Positions 1 to 11,583 of a DNA stretch of 64,000 nt are shown here, one piece after another. Position numbers and translations under genes: made by a program. The first letter of the stretch is position 1. Every line of letters starts with the position of its first letter. The notes under the pieces were generated by a model. The model was given only the letters and a program-made list of their open reading frames with translations, was not told the origin of the DNA and ran no database searches. The stretch is from Zonotrichia leucophrys gambelii (lineage: Eukaryota > Chordata > Aves > Passeriformes > Passerellidae), in contig NC_088193.1 of the NCBI RefSeq assembly GCF_028769735.1, positions 7,033,814 to 7,097,813 on the forward strand, read 5' to 3'.

Positions 1-944
1 AGGCTCAGCAAGGCCTGGCCTGGGCAGGTCCAGCTCAGCAGAGAGCTGGGCTGGGACAACATCTGTGAGGGAGGCAGCTCCTGCAGGGCTCCTCAATTCC
101 CACTGCCCAGCAGGACCACAGGGATGCTCTGAGAGGGACACTCAGGGCATGGGTGACAGCAGCTGGATCGGCATTAACTCTTTGAGTGCTGGGACTGGCT
201 TTAAAGGATCAGCCCCTCCCTGACCAGCCCAGAGCAGAGGACAGGAGCAGCAGCCATACAGCCCCAGCCTGCATCTGTGGGATCAGAGCTTGCTGTGCAC
301 TCACCTCTGCTCTCCCATCCCTCTCCCCTCCCCTCTGGAACACGAGGGATGGCCCTGCCAAGTGCTCAGTGATGTGGAGCAGCAGTTCTGGGCCATGGCA
401 GCACTGACACCGTGCATGGAAAGCCCCGGGTGTCAGTCCTGCCCACCACAGAGCAAATAAACCCCACAACTTGTCTGCCAAACCACACAGCTGCTCGAGG
501 GAACCCAAACCCAGCTCCGTGCTGAATGGCCACAGTGAAGCAGCAAAGTCTGAGCCTCCTGTGGCCCTGTACAGGCTGCAAACACCAACATGGGGCACAA
601 AGATGCAGCTGAGTTTATCCACCTGGTGCAGGGCTCCTGCAGGATGCTGGTGGCCATGGGAATCACCAGAGGCTGCAGGATCCAGCTGTGGCACAGCCCC
701 AGGCATGTGGAGGCAGAGCTGAGCTCACTTTAGCCCAGCTGGGCTCAGACACTGATCTCTGCCCACTCACACCAAAGTTGGCTCTGCTGCTGAACCACAG
801 AGCTCAGACTGAGCTCAGCTGAGCCAGAGTGAGGTTTAGCAGTGAGCACATCCCAGGCCACCCCTTCCCTGGATTTCATGTTTGCACTCTGTGTCATGGC
901 AAAGAAAATAAAATCTGGCTTAATGTAGACTCTCAGAATCAGAG

Positions 945-1205
945 AACCTCCTAAGCTGGAGGGACCCACAGGATCACTCAGTCCCACTCCTGTCCCTGCC
1001 CAGACCCCCAACAATCCCACCCTGGGCGTCCCTGGCAGCGCTGCCCAACCCCTCCTGGAGCTCTGGCAGCCTCGGGGCTGTGCCCATTCCCTGGGCAGTG
1101 CCAGCACCCTCTGGGGGCAGAGCCTTTCCCTGATCTCAGCCTGCCCTGCCCTGGCCCAGCCCCAGCCATGCCCTCAGGTAAAATCCAAGCTCCAAGCTCC
1201 AAACC
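945..1205 (-). repeat. CR1 LINE fragment
   Basis: It starts with CAGAATCAGAGAACC and continues with a diverged GGAGGGACCCACAGGATCA block and a CR1-like body. This is the reverse of the CR1 3' end, so the element is in minus orientation. It is old and diverged. Confidence 0.7.
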
Positions 1206-1854
1206 CAGGTGTCCAGGGCTGGCCCTCCCTGCAGCAATGGAAACTGAAGTTCACCAACTCCTGAGCAATTACATTTCTCCTCCGAAAAAAAGATAAGAAA
1301 ATTGCATCAACCTCTCTGTGAGCAACCATGGCAACTCGTTAAAATAGGTCAAGATGTGGGGGCAGATAAGGCAGCTCTGAAAGGCCGCTCAGAGCTGGGT
1401 GAAGAACACATCAAACGCAACAGAGCTTCCGCCAAAATGCACCTTCTCACCCCACAGGCGTCTCTGGGGCAGATAGCATCAGAGATCTGCTGGGGCCACC
1501 TCCCTGGGCACACAGAAACAGCCTGCCAACACAGCCTGAACAAGTGTTGGATCCTTAAAGCCAGGACAGAGAGCTCTGGGGATGAGGGATGTGATGTGCT
1601 CTTCATCCTGCAGGTCCAGCAGGGCCAGCACGAGCAGGGGGCTGGAGCTGGGGGCTGGGGCTGGGTGTGTCCCCAGGGGGAAATGGAACCCCAAGGTCTC
1701 AGTGTTGGGGCTCCTGGGCTGGCAGAGCCCTGCTCTGCTCTTTGGGAGGCTCCACCTCCTCAGCAGACTCTGAGTTCCTCTGCTCTGGCTGCCAGACAGC
1801 ACTTCCTCCCCTGAGTAAAGTAAGAGTAAAGCATAGCAATGCACAAAGAGGCCT

Positions 1855-2030
1855 GAGCTCTGCCTCAGTCACCACCCTGAGCTCTGCCCAAGTCCCCACT
1901 CAGCTCCCCCTAAATCCCCACTCTGAGCCCTGCCTGAGTCCCCACTCTGAGCCCTGCTCAAATCCTCACTCTGAGCTCTGCCTCCGTCCCAACTATGAGC
2001 TCTCCCTGAGTCCCCAGTCTGGGCTCAGCT
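1855..2030. repeat. Minisatellite, about 27-base unit
   Basis: There are six to seven imperfect copies of a unit like GAGCCCTGCCTGAGTCCCCA followed by CTCT. Copies differ by several substitutions and small indels. Confidence 0.75.
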
Positions 2031-3982
2031 GGCCCAGGCCAGACCTCCAGCCCCTCTCAGGGCAGCCTGAGCAGGGTTTTCCTCACTGACAGACCCAGAG
2101 AGTGAGGAGTGCCCAGTTCTCCTCCAGTTTAAACACAGCATGTTGTACCCACTCTCTGCAGGCCCAGCTCTCACAGTGACCCAGCTGTGGCTCCCTTTGC
2201 TTGGAAAACCCAGAGCTGAAGGTCTGGGGGCTTTAAAATGGCTCAGAGGGCATCTCTGGAGTCACTGCCTGCCAGGATCACCCATCCAGGGCCCTTTCCC
2301 AATGGCAAAAGCTGGCTCTGCTGGCCTGAGCCCTGAATATTGCTCAGCAGCCTTTGGAGCAAGCAAACAGCTCCAGCTCGAGCATTTCCCAGTGATTCCA
2401 GATTTTCCTCCCCACATTTAAAGCCTGTCAAGTGAAGCAATGCAAAAATAAATAAAGAAATCAGGCCTTCCCACTTATTGATCCCACCAAAGTGTCTGGG
2501 CCAAGGGATTCTCTTCCCAGCTCCAAGAGGGGTTGGAAATGAGGTGAGGGAAAATGTTACACAGAGGAAAGAGTTTGGAATTGTGCTCTGGCATTGCATG
2601 AACCCAAGTTTCCCCTTCCCAGAGGCACAGCTCCAAGGACAGCCTTTGGGGTGCTAAAATTCCTTGGAAAAACACAGGGCCCAGCCACTGACTTCAGCTC
2701 ATCGCCTCTCTCCAGGGGTGGCTCTTCTGCACTCTGTTCCATGAGCAACAGCAAACCTGGAGGGAAATATCCAGCTTGGAAAAGAATGCTCCTGATTTTG
2801 CCAGCACCTCAGTGCCTCGGTTTCCCCAGCTGTTCTAACTCATCCCCAAAGCACCTTCAGGTGCCACAGGGAAAGGCATTGCCAGGAGAAAATAGGAGTA
2901 AAAATAGGAATGAAAAGAGCAATTTGTGCTCAGTGGGAACATGGATTTCCATGGCACAGCAGAGAATGAGCCCCAGGGCACAGTCCCTGCTCTCCCTCCC
3001 CAGCCCATTCAGGAATGCAGAGCACTCTCATATTTGGTAGAGTCTCATTCAGCAGGCAGGGCTGAGCTCTCTTTCTAACTAAAGCTATAGCAACAAACCA
3101 CTTCCTTTTTTACCCTCCTAAAATTATCTGCCCACCTTTCCTCCCCTGCAGCTCTCCCACCCCCAGGCTCGGTGTCAGCCCCGCGCGTGGGAGGCACGCA
3201 GGGACAGCCGCGCCCCAGGAGCTGCTCTGAACCTGGCCACGATCTTTATCACCACCAACTCTTTCCACCAGCTGCTCCCAGCTGGGCCAGGACACATCTG
3301 AAGGTGCAGAGCCAGGGGAACTGGCAGGAGGCTGCCCCAGAGCTTTCCCCAGAGCACAAGGAAAAGCCATGGCACACAAGGGCTGGAAAGGATGAGCTCA
3401 GCTTTAGCTGGAAGTCCCATCCCACCAGGTTCCTCTCCTTGGAGATGCCAGATTGCTGAAGGGCTGTCATAAAGAGCCAGAGTTTCCAGGGCCTATCACC
3501 TTCTCATCTCTCCCAGCCCAGGGAATGGAAAATGTTTGGGATGGCTCTGGCAGTGCCCCATCCCTGCCTCACACCAAGGTACAGCAGAGCCTCCTCTGTG
3601 CCAGAGGGAGAGGAACCATCCCCACACACAGAGCAGTGCTGGAGCTGAGCCTGCTCCTGCCCCAGGGGGAAAGCACAGCCAAGAGCCCACCAGCCACCAG
3701 CACAGGGGCTGCAGGCTCTGTTCAGAGAGCAAACCAGCCCCAGCTCCTCCACAGGCAGCTAGGGGCAAAGGGAGAACAGGGCACTGAGTGCCCTGTGCCC
3801 AGCCAGGTGCCAAATCCCCCATGAGCTGTGGGATGGATGGGAAAGAGATGCAGACACCCCAAAACCCTCCCTGCACCAGCCACCCCAAGCTGGGGCAGCC
3901 CACAGTGCCCCGAGACCCTGTCCCTGGGCACAGGGAGGTGCTGCCCCAGGGGCTGGGGGCACACAGGGGGTCCATGCCCTAC

Positions 3983-4243
3983 CTGTGTAGCCAGCCAGGG
4001 CAGCAGCAGGGATGACAGGCTTGTCCTTGTTCATGTCGGCCCGGTCCCGCACATAGTCCTTGAAGGTGCCCTTGGGCTTGTGGCTGGGCAGGGTGGCAGG
4101 GTAGTCCTCAGAGTCGAAGCTGTCGTAGGAGGGGACGCGCTGCAGGCTCTGGAAGGAGGACTGGCTGCTCCAGGACTGCGTCAGGCGGTCACAGCTGTCG
4201 TAGCTCTCTATGCTCTCGAAGGAGTCCTGGCCCCCCAGCTTAC
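3983..4243 (-). CDS. ETS1: ETS1 exon VII, autoinhibitory and CaMKII-target region
   Basis: This exon of 261 bases (87 codons) is phase 1 to phase 1. The acceptor is CCTCCCCCAG, followed directly by GTAAGCTGG, and the donor is G|GTAGGG. It encodes [20 protein letters not shown], then a serine-rich stretch ([20 protein letters not shown]), then [20 protein letters not shown] and [10 protein letters not shown]. The serine-rich part is the calcium-signalled CaMKII phosphorylation region that strengthens autoinhibition. The last part holds inhibitory helices HI-1 and HI-2, which pack on the ETS domain. Skipping this exon keeps the frame and corresponds to the known constitutively active delta-VII product. 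The next exon, with the ETS domain, is outside the window. Confidence 0.97.
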
Positions 4244-4269
4244 CTGGGGGAGGCACAGCAGGTGAGACA

Positions 4270-4370
4270 GGCCTGGCCAGTATAGGGTGCTTCACCTGGC
4301 AGCACAGGGCACTTCCACTGGCCAGCACAGAGTGCCTCACCTGGCCAGCTCAGAGTGCTTCACCTGTGCA
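4270..4370. repeat. Short tandem repeat upstream of exon VII acceptor
   Basis: There are about three copies of a roughly 30-base unit containing CACCTGGCCAGCACAGAGTG, beginning only 27 bases from the exon VII splice acceptor. Confidence 0.7.
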
Positions 4371-4664
4371 CTGTGCAGGCACAGAGCAACTGATGCTGTT
4401 CCTTTCCATCCCATCTCCAAAGTGAGCACAGCCCAGAGCTGCAATATTTTCACCTTTGCCATCCAGAGCAGGGCTGAGCCCTGGAAAACTTCAGGCAGAG
4501 AGAGACAGGGGAAAAACCCAAATCTGGCCTCTCTACACAAGACTGGAGCCTGGGGCTGGGTGGAAATGGTCCCTCATTTCCAAAAGGCAATTTCAGAGAC
4601 AAAATTCACTTTAGATACTCAAGGCTGAGCTCAGGAGCCTAAACATGGGCACTCCAGGACCTTT

Positions 4665-4862
4665 TCATTCAGAGGGTGCTGAGGCCCTGGCACAGGGTGC
4701 CCAGAGCAGCTGGGGCTGCCCCTGGATCCCTGGCAGTGCCCAAGGCCAGGGACAGGGCTTGGAGCAGTCTGGGACAGTGGAAGGTGTCCCTGCCATGGCA
4801 GGGGTAGAACCAACTTTAAGGTCCCTCCCAAGTCAAACCTTTCCATGATTCTCTGATTTCAG
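4665..4862 (+). repeat. CR1 LINE 3' fragment
   Basis: It has typical CR1 3' sequence: CTGGCACAGGGTGCCCAGAG, then CAAGGCCAGG, GGTGTCCCTGCCATGGCAGG and TTTAAGGTCCC, ending in the ATTCTCTGA tail. Confidence 0.9.
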
Positions 4863-7724
4863 TGATTCTCTTGCTGCTGAGGGATATTGGAGGTCTCCAA
4901 TAAATCCCCATTACATCTGCCAGCCCAATTCAAACACTGTTCAGGCACACCCAGCTCCTGGAATTTGGATGTTTCTCCCCAGATTACACAGCAGCCTTTT
5001 GCTGCCATCTGTTCCAGCCAGCCCCAAATCCCCAGCCAGCAGCAGGTTTGCTGCAGGAGCAGAGCCAATGGCTGAGGGCTCCAACAGCTTTTTCCAGCTC
5101 TGGTAAGGTGAGCACAGCTGGTTTGTGTCAAAGTCACTCTCTGGGGTATTTTTAGTCAAAGCCAGAACATGAGAGGCCAGATCCTCAGCAGTGCTGATTT
5201 ACACCCCCCAGAGCCAGCCCTGTACTGAAACAGAGCTAAAAAAGGCCCCAAAGAACAAACTGAAATTGCAGCCTCTGATCTCCCTACTCTACTGATTGCT
5301 CAACATCTTCCCTGACAAGCTAACAGGATCATTCAAGTTCACTAATTTCCCAAACCCAGCTAAAAACAGCTGCTGGGATTGTGCAAGAGCTCCTGGAGAA
5401 ATTTCCATTGGCAGAGCTACCCACAGCCTGGGCCCAGAGAGCAAATCCCAGGGGACAGGGAACGTGGAAGGGCGCTGGCACACGCCCCCAAATATTTGTT
5501 GTGTTGTAGTTTGAGGAGCACTTGCTGTGAAAAGCCTCAACTACTGCAGGGCCTGCCCTGATTGCTGGCCTGGAGTCACTGGGAGCTGGGATCCATTGGC
5601 TTCACTCTGCTGGGACAGCTCTGTTCCAAACTCTTTTCTATTTGCTTTTTGTTTTTTGAGGATTTTCACGCTCCAATCCTTCCCTGAATCCTGCTAAGGA
5701 GAACACAATGCTGCTGTGTGTGTGTACATTAATTGCCATAACCAATTCCCTGAGCAGTCCTGCAGCACAGGCTCGTTTAGAAAAGGAATTAAAACCTGAC
5801 AGAGATGTGATTTGTGTCAATCCATTGAAAATTCACCTAAATTCCACCTAGCTGGAACAATCACGCCCTGCACTTACTCAGGACCAGCTTAAATGAGTTT
5901 GGCAGCTCCACTTCTCAACCAGCCGCCCTCGCTGACAGGGCAGAGAGAAACAACCCCCATGGGACCCCAAAACTTCCTCCTGAAGGCCCCACAGAAGGCC
6001 TGGAAAAGGCCCCACAGTGTCTGGAAAACCTTCACCCTGAGGTGATGCTGAAGGGCTTGACTTGGTGTCAGACTAACCTTGTAAGACAGTGCAAGGTAAA
6101 GAGGGACATAAATATAAATTAACTGGGCTCTGCTTTATATTAAGGCTTTCCCCCAGCCCTGGGAGGATTTGTGCCCCCAAAGGCCCTTCCATGGCTGAAA
6201 TGCAGCACTGGTGTGAGCACAGCCTCCTGCAACCACTGTTCAAGTCTTTGCTAACAGCAGCAGCCAGGGCTCTCTGTTCCCTCCCCCAAAACCATTTTTA
6301 GGTTTGAGAACAGGCTCGAGGTTCAGTTGCAAAAGCCTTCCTGAACCATTGCACTGTGAGAATGATGAAATCACCTGTGTGAAAGAAAAGGTCAAGAAAA
6401 GGCAAAGACATTGCTGAAATTCAGGCAGAAAAACAACCCCAAAAAGAGAAGTTTCCCCAAAATGAAAACCCTGCTGCCCTTCTGGCTCAGGTCACCTCTC
6501 TCAGAAGGAGAGGCACAAATAACAAGTTCCCTGTAATTGGCTCTCCCAGCCTGGAAAAGAGTGAGGAAGTTCAAATAAGCTGCACGTGCCTGGAAAGCAG
6601 CTCTGGCTTTGCTGGGAGGGCAGCTCATCCTCAGCTCTCTGGATAAAGGGGTTTAACTGCTGCACATCAAACCTGGCTCACAGCACCAAGTCCCTCTAAC
6701 GAATTCCGGGGCTGGGGACGCCTGGGTTCCATTTTAGGGGATGGCAGGCAGGTCACAGCTCTTCCCTGTGCCCCAGGTTCCCTACCTGGAATCTGGAGAT
6801 AATGATCCCACTTGTGAGGGACTTTGAGCTCCATGGATTCAGCTTTTTGCTTTGAAGGAGGCAGAGCCCCATCCCCAGCCTGGCACCACTGATGTGATCA
6901 CAAAGCAATTAAACACGTGGGCCCCACGTGTTTCCAGCCTCACAGCATTAACTGGGAAGGAATTTGGGCTCAGATCCTCCAAAGTGTTCAGGTGTTCAAA
7001 TCCCACCACCTCAAACATCAATCATGTACCTGTAACTCTTTGGGGGGCAGCATTTGGGAGGTCCTTGGCTCTGCTGCTGCCCCAGCCCCTGACACCTGCA
7101 CCTCCTAACCAAGCTCAGGAATTGGCTGCAGTAGAGCATTTCAAACAAGCAGCCATCAAATCCTGGACATAATGGACAGAGTCTGGATCACAGAGTGCAA
7201 AACTCTTCAGAGCCTTCAACAGCAATTCCCAATGAGAACTTGTGAAGAATTTGTGGGGCTTTGCCTGGGCTCCTAAAAACGGGATTTCTACGAGGACCCA
7301 GCAGTTTGTCCTCCCTGATAACACAAAAGCTCAGTTCTATTTCTCTCAGGTTGGACATCAAAGCACAGCACCAGAAACATGGCCTTTCTGCAGAGGATGC
7401 AAAACAGGCAGCAGAGGAGAGGAAAGAAAGAAAGACCTTCGTCGAGGTTTCCCTGGGGAGGGAGAAGGGCAGGGAGGGCTCAGAGCCACCAGGGAAGCCA
7501 GCAGTGCTGGAGAGGGCTTTGTCAGCACTGCTCAGCTCCCTCGGTGCTCCCAGAGCCATTCCCTGGGGAGGGAGGTGAGAACAGCAGCAACCCAAGCCAG
7601 CCCTGTCAGACAATCCCCTTTTCTAGAACCTTCATCGTTCTATTTCTCCAAAGTATCTAGTCTTATTTACAATGCTGTCCTTTAAAATTCTTTTTCTAGC
7701 TCCATTTTATAGGAGTGTGCCCTT

Positions 7725-8026
7725 TGTTGACAGAGTGACAAAACCATCCTTTGTCCCCTCCAAAAGGAAAGAAGCCCAGAAGTTTCTGTCCTGGATTAGG
7801 TGAAAAAGCCACCTCATAGGCCATGGGGACTTCACCTCAAACTTAAGGATGGCCAATTGGACAGGAGCCAAAAAGTTCTTCCTGGGCAATTAACTAGAAA
7901 AAGAAGTGAACAAAGAAACTAATGGTTTTTGTGAGGTGTTTTACCAGGACCAAGAACCTCTTGCACATGGCTGGGTTTTTCTCTGTTTGTTATTTTGCCT
8001 TTTATTAAACCTTTTTGTTTCCAACA
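7725..8026 (+). mobile_element. Possible solo LTR of an endogenous retrovirus
   Basis: About 302 bases are bounded by TGTTG and CAACA. An ATTAAA signal at 8004-8009 lies about 20 bases before the 3' end, and the tail CCTTTTTGTTTCCAACA has the form usual for avian LTRs. There is no clear TATA box or target-site duplication. No internal retroviral genes adjoin it. Confidence 0.45.
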
Positions 8027-8294
8027 CTGTGAAGCCATCCTGCTGATTTTTATGCCTCCAAAGGTAGCTGAGCTATCTTGGGTGTGATATAGACCTCTAA
8101 GAGCTTATTAGACCTGGCTCAAAGATGTTACTGTATCACAATTTCTGCCTCAACAATATCTGTCCTGTTCCACAGCATTTTTAACTCAGTATTTCTCATC
8201 TCCCAGTTTCCCTACAATCACATCCTGTATAAACCTTCTGTTTAACCCTGAAAACCCTCTCCAAGTTGATTTCCCAGTTTGATCCCAGCCTTAC

Positions 8295-8540
8295 CTCGGC
8301 TGGCACGGCCCATGCACATGTTGTCTGGGGTCACCACCTCCTGCTTGATGGAGAAGAAGTCGTTGTGCAGCGGGTCCTGGGCGGGCTCGCGCAGCAGCAC
8401 CGAGGGGTACTCGCTCTCGTACTTGAGGGACAGCAGCTCCTCCGAGCTGATGGGGTGCAGGGTCTGGTAGGACTCGGTGATGAAGCTGGGCTCCGAGAAC
8501 TCGGAGGGGGGCACGCACTGCGCGTGCTCGATGCCGTAAC
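8295..8540 (-). CDS. ETS1: ETS1 exon VI, transactivation domain
   Basis: This exon of 246 bases is phase 1 to phase 1. The acceptor is GTGTCCCCAG and the donor is G|GTAAGG. It encodes [20 protein letters not shown] and continues through [20 protein letters not shown] to [18 protein letters not shown]. It is the acidic activation domain. The IKQE motif matches the second known SUMO site (Lys227 in human). The stretch [16 protein letters not shown] is more diverged and one residue shorter than human. The acceptor has a weak pyrimidine tract and sits about 45 bases from a GC-rich tandem repeat, so recognition of this exon may be delicate. Confidence 0.96.
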
Positions 8541-8584
8541 CTGGGGACACAGCACGGTCAGAGCCTGCCCAAAGCAACCCCGGG

Positions 8585-8860
8585 GTCACAGAGCATCCCA
8601 CAGCCCTCCCTTGGGCACTGCTTTGGGCCCCAGAGCATCCCACAGCCCTTCCCTGCTTTGGGCCCCAGAGCATCCCACAGCCCTTCCCTGCTTTGGGCCC
8701 CAGAGCATCCCACACCCGCTCCCTGCTTGGGGTGAGGGCTCCAGACATCCCACAGCCCCTCCCTGCTTGGGGTGAGGGCTCCAAACATCCCAAACCCCTC
8801 ACTGCTTTGGGCTCCAGACATCCCATACCCCCTCTCATAATGCTTTGGGTAAGGGCTCCA
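8585..8860. repeat. Minisatellite near exon VI acceptor, about 40-base unit
   Basis: There are six to seven copies of a unit like CCAGAGCATCCCACAGCCCT followed by TCCCTGCTTTGGGCC. Three central copies are nearly identical. The array ends about 45 bases from the exon VI acceptor. Confidence 0.85.
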
Positions 8861-8910
8861 GAAGCTACAGACAGGGGGTCGGAAAATGCAGCAATTTAAC
8901 AAAATAAGAC

Positions 8911-9250
8911 CCCCTGACCATCTTCAATGTGCTTTGCACCAAACTCCTGCCAGGACAGCTGCCAGAAGGAAAAAGCTGGAAAATTCTGGGGAGTGGATTT
9001 TAATCCCTTGTGCAGACACTTCTCCCCATGCCAGAGCCTGGAATCCCAATCCACAGAATCCCCTGACTGTCCTCAATGTGCTTTGCAGCAAACTCCTGCC
9101 AACGCAGGTGCCACAAGGAAAAAGCTAGAAAATCCTGGGGAGTGGAGTCTCAGCAGAGGAACAACACAGTAAAAACGTTTCATTGCTGGTTGGGAAAGGT
9201 GAGTCCTGGCACCTCTCCCCATGCCAGAGCCTGGAATCCCAACCCACATG
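8911..9250. repeat. Tandem duplication, unit about 150-190 bases
   Basis: Two copies share CTCAATGTGCTTTGCA, AAACTCCTGCCA, AAGGAAAAAGCT and CTCCCCATGCCAGAGCCTGG in the same order. The first copy starts at 8911 and the second at 9060, which carries a roughly 40-base insertion before the last block. Confidence 0.85.
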
Positions 9251-9500
9251 GAATCCCAGAATCCCAGAAGGTTTTGGATTGGAAGGGAACTTAAAGCTCA
9301 TCCAATCCCCCCCTTGCCATGGCAGGGACACCTCCCACTGTCCCAGGCTGCTCCAAGCCTTGTCCAGCCTGGCCTGGGACAATTCCAGGGATGGAGAGTC
9401 CACAACCTCTCTGGGCACCCTGTGCCAGGGCCTCCCCACCCTCACAGTGAAGGATTTTTCCCTCACACCTCATCCAAATCTCTCCTCTTAGGCTTTTTGC
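9244..9500 (-). repeat. CR1 LINE 3' fragment
   Basis: It starts with AATCCCAGAATCCCAGAAGG, then TTGGAAGGGAACTTAAAGCT, the CCATGGCAGGGACACCTCCC block and the ACCCTCACAGTGAAGGATTT block. This is the antisense CR1 end. Confidence 0.92.
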
Positions 9501-9942
9501 TGGTTCATGAAATATCTCCCAGATTTCCAGTGCCCTTAAAGACCATCTCCAAAGCAATGGCAGTGGGAAGTGAGGGAGTGCAGGTGGAGACTCATCCCTT
9601 TCCTTGCTAGGCTCCTCCCTGGCAATCCAGAGTTCAGCCTTTCCCCCCATTCTCTCCCTTTTTTAACAGGTTTTTTACAATTCCCAATACTCAGGTGTGC
9701 TGAGGCTGCTTCCAAAATCTGCTGAGTTACAGCTTCAAACAAACAGTGCTTGAAGAAATCCAATGTTGGCACACAAGGCAGCCACCAAAAAGTCCAGGAG
9801 GCTTCCAAACCAACCCTAAACCCTTGGAAACACAAGATCCCCTTTGCAGGGTGCAGTCCTGCTGTGGTGAGGACAAACCTCTGCTCAAAGGTGCCTCCAG
9901 GCATGGTGATGGTGATAATTGACACTGCTAATTGAGACTTAC

Positions 9943-10020
9943 TAATGAAGTAGTCTGAGGTGTAGCGGGACTCGGGGTATGTGGTGCTCACTCCGTTGGC
10001 TGGGTACGGTTTCGCCTCCT
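9943..10020 (-). CDS. ETS1: ETS1 exon V
   Basis: This exon of 78 bases is phase 1 to phase 1. The acceptor is CCTCTTTGCAG and the donor is A|GTAAGT, a near-perfect consensus. It encodes [20 protein letters not shown] followed by SDYFI. The human segment ([26 protein letters not shown]) is clearly homologous. It is a linker between the Pointed domain and the transactivation domain and belongs to the block of exons III-VI removed in the known short p27 form. Its ends preserve the frame from exon IV (codon GAG split) and into exon VI (codon AGT split). Confidence 0.95.
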
Positions 10021-11524
10021 CTGCAAAGAGGAAAGGAAGGAAATGTCACCAGTGGAAGGCACACGGAGCTGTGCAACACTTGCTGTGACACAGAGCCCTG
10101 AACTTCCCAAAATCTCCTCCCCAGGTCAAACTGGGACGTTCTGAGCAACAGAAATGAATCCAGAGCTGAAATCCCACAGGAACCTGGGGCACGTGGGGTC
10201 CTTTGGGAATTCCTGATGAGCTTAAAAAAAACCAGCCCAACCCAAACAGCAACAACCTCTCAGCCAGGGCCCCAGGAGGCTCTGAGCTCCCAGCTGCAGC
10301 ATTTCCTTGCTTGCCTCAGGCTTTGTCACCTCTCCTTCTCCTGGGACTTGCTGAGCACACTTCCATGTGTGAGCTCCTGGAAAAACTCCCCACACAAGGA
10401 CAGTTGTTTTCCTGGAAAAGCCCTATTTTTAGACCAGCAGTAGGTGTGCATTAGGGAGTGAGTGACCCATTCCAAAGCCAGCTCCTCTAACCCCAAATCC
10501 ATGTGAATTCCCAGCCTGTGCAGCACCTGATGCTGGCAGAACATTCCATGTCCCAAACTGCTTTGTTCACTGTCCCTGATCCCACTCCTGACACAGACTC
10601 CTCCATGTATATATGGTCAAAATGCCAAATTTCAGCTTTCCATAGGCATAACTCACTGGGAGAGAGCATGGAGCACATCAAGGCATGGATTCCCTGCTTC
10701 CTGTGGCTTTTTCCAAGCACTTTGCTCCTCCTGGGCTGTGCTGAATTTGCTTTCCCATGTAAAAGCCACCCTGCCCCTATTCTGGGCAGTTTTTCCATGA
10801 ACACCTGACTCATTCCAGTGTGGCATGCTGAGCAGGGATATTGGGATGGGAATTTTCTTTCCTTTAACCAAAGCAAGGCCCCCAGGCAGCTCTGGGCTGG
10901 GTTTGTTCTGCCCCGGCTCTGGAGAGCTGAGCACAGATAACGCACGTTCCCTGTGAAGAGCCTAAATTTGGCCCTCTCCCCTGGGGACTGCAGGCTGGAA
11001 CAAAAGGAGGGGTTGTGCAAACACAGAGGGCTAATGAGAAATGCTCTGTTCCTCTCTCCACAGTGTCTGCCAAGGGGCAGGGGGTGACCACAGAGCAGGG
11101 GAGAACCTTTGGCTGAGCTTAGAGTCAAGTGCAGGGCACTGCTGACTGCTGGTAACTGAGGAGGTTATTTTAGGAAGAATTATGGAAAAGTGAGCCTGAA
11201 AATACCCAAATCCATGCAGGGAAAAGGCACCCATGTGCTGTTTTTGAAGCCTGAGCAGGCTGTGGTACGTGAGTCAGGCAGTGCTCACAGGGGACAGTGG
11301 GGTCACAGCCTGTCCCAGCATGACCCCGGGCCAGCAGCACAGGTAAAGCCAGGCATTTCGGGGTTAACAACCATTCCAAACACCAACACCCCCAGAGATG
11401 ATGGTGGGGAGGATGGAGAGACAAGCTGGAGCCCTGGCTGAGCCTGGAGACACCTGGATCGCTTCCCACATCACATCCAGGTGCAGAGGGAGATCCCCAG
11501 CTCCTCCTGCCTGGGCAGAGACAT

Positions 11525-11582
<58 letters not shown>
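11525..11582. repeat. (ACAGGG)n microsatellite
   Basis: There are about nine and a half perfect tandem copies of ACAGGG. Open frames of alternating Thr-Gly or Pro-Val/Pro-Cys across it are products of the repeat. Confidence 0.97.

Positions 11583-11583
<1 letters not shown>

Larger units (their letters stand above)
1..3982 (-). other. Intron after ETS1 exon VII (partial)
   Basis: There is no ETS1 coding sequence here. In particular, neither the LWQFLLELL start nor the GLRYYY core of the ETS domain is readable on either strand. The stretch holds one CR1 fragment near 945-1205, a short tandem repeat near 1855-2030, and otherwise unremarkable GC-rich sequence with short chance open frames. Confidence 0.8.
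4244..8294 (-). other. Intron VI-VII of ETS1
   Basis: This intron of 4,051 bases lies between exons VI and VII. It holds a short tandem repeat next to the exon VII acceptor (4270-4370), a plus-oriented CR1 fragment (4665-4862) and a possible solo LTR (7725-8026). The stretch 4870-7720 shows nothing I recognise as coding or repetitive. Confidence 0.85.
8541..9942 (-). other. Intron V-VI of ETS1
   Basis: This 1,402-base intron is almost entirely repetitive. It has a tandem repeat at 8585-8860, a tandem duplication at 8911-9250 and a CR1 fragment at 9244-9500. The remainder up to exon V shows nothing distinctive. Confidence 0.85.

Noticed and set aside
1..3982. Search for the ETS-domain exons
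   Set aside because: No LWQFLLELL, GWEFKLSDP or GLRYYYDKN type sequence is visible in any frame, so these exons must be outside the window.
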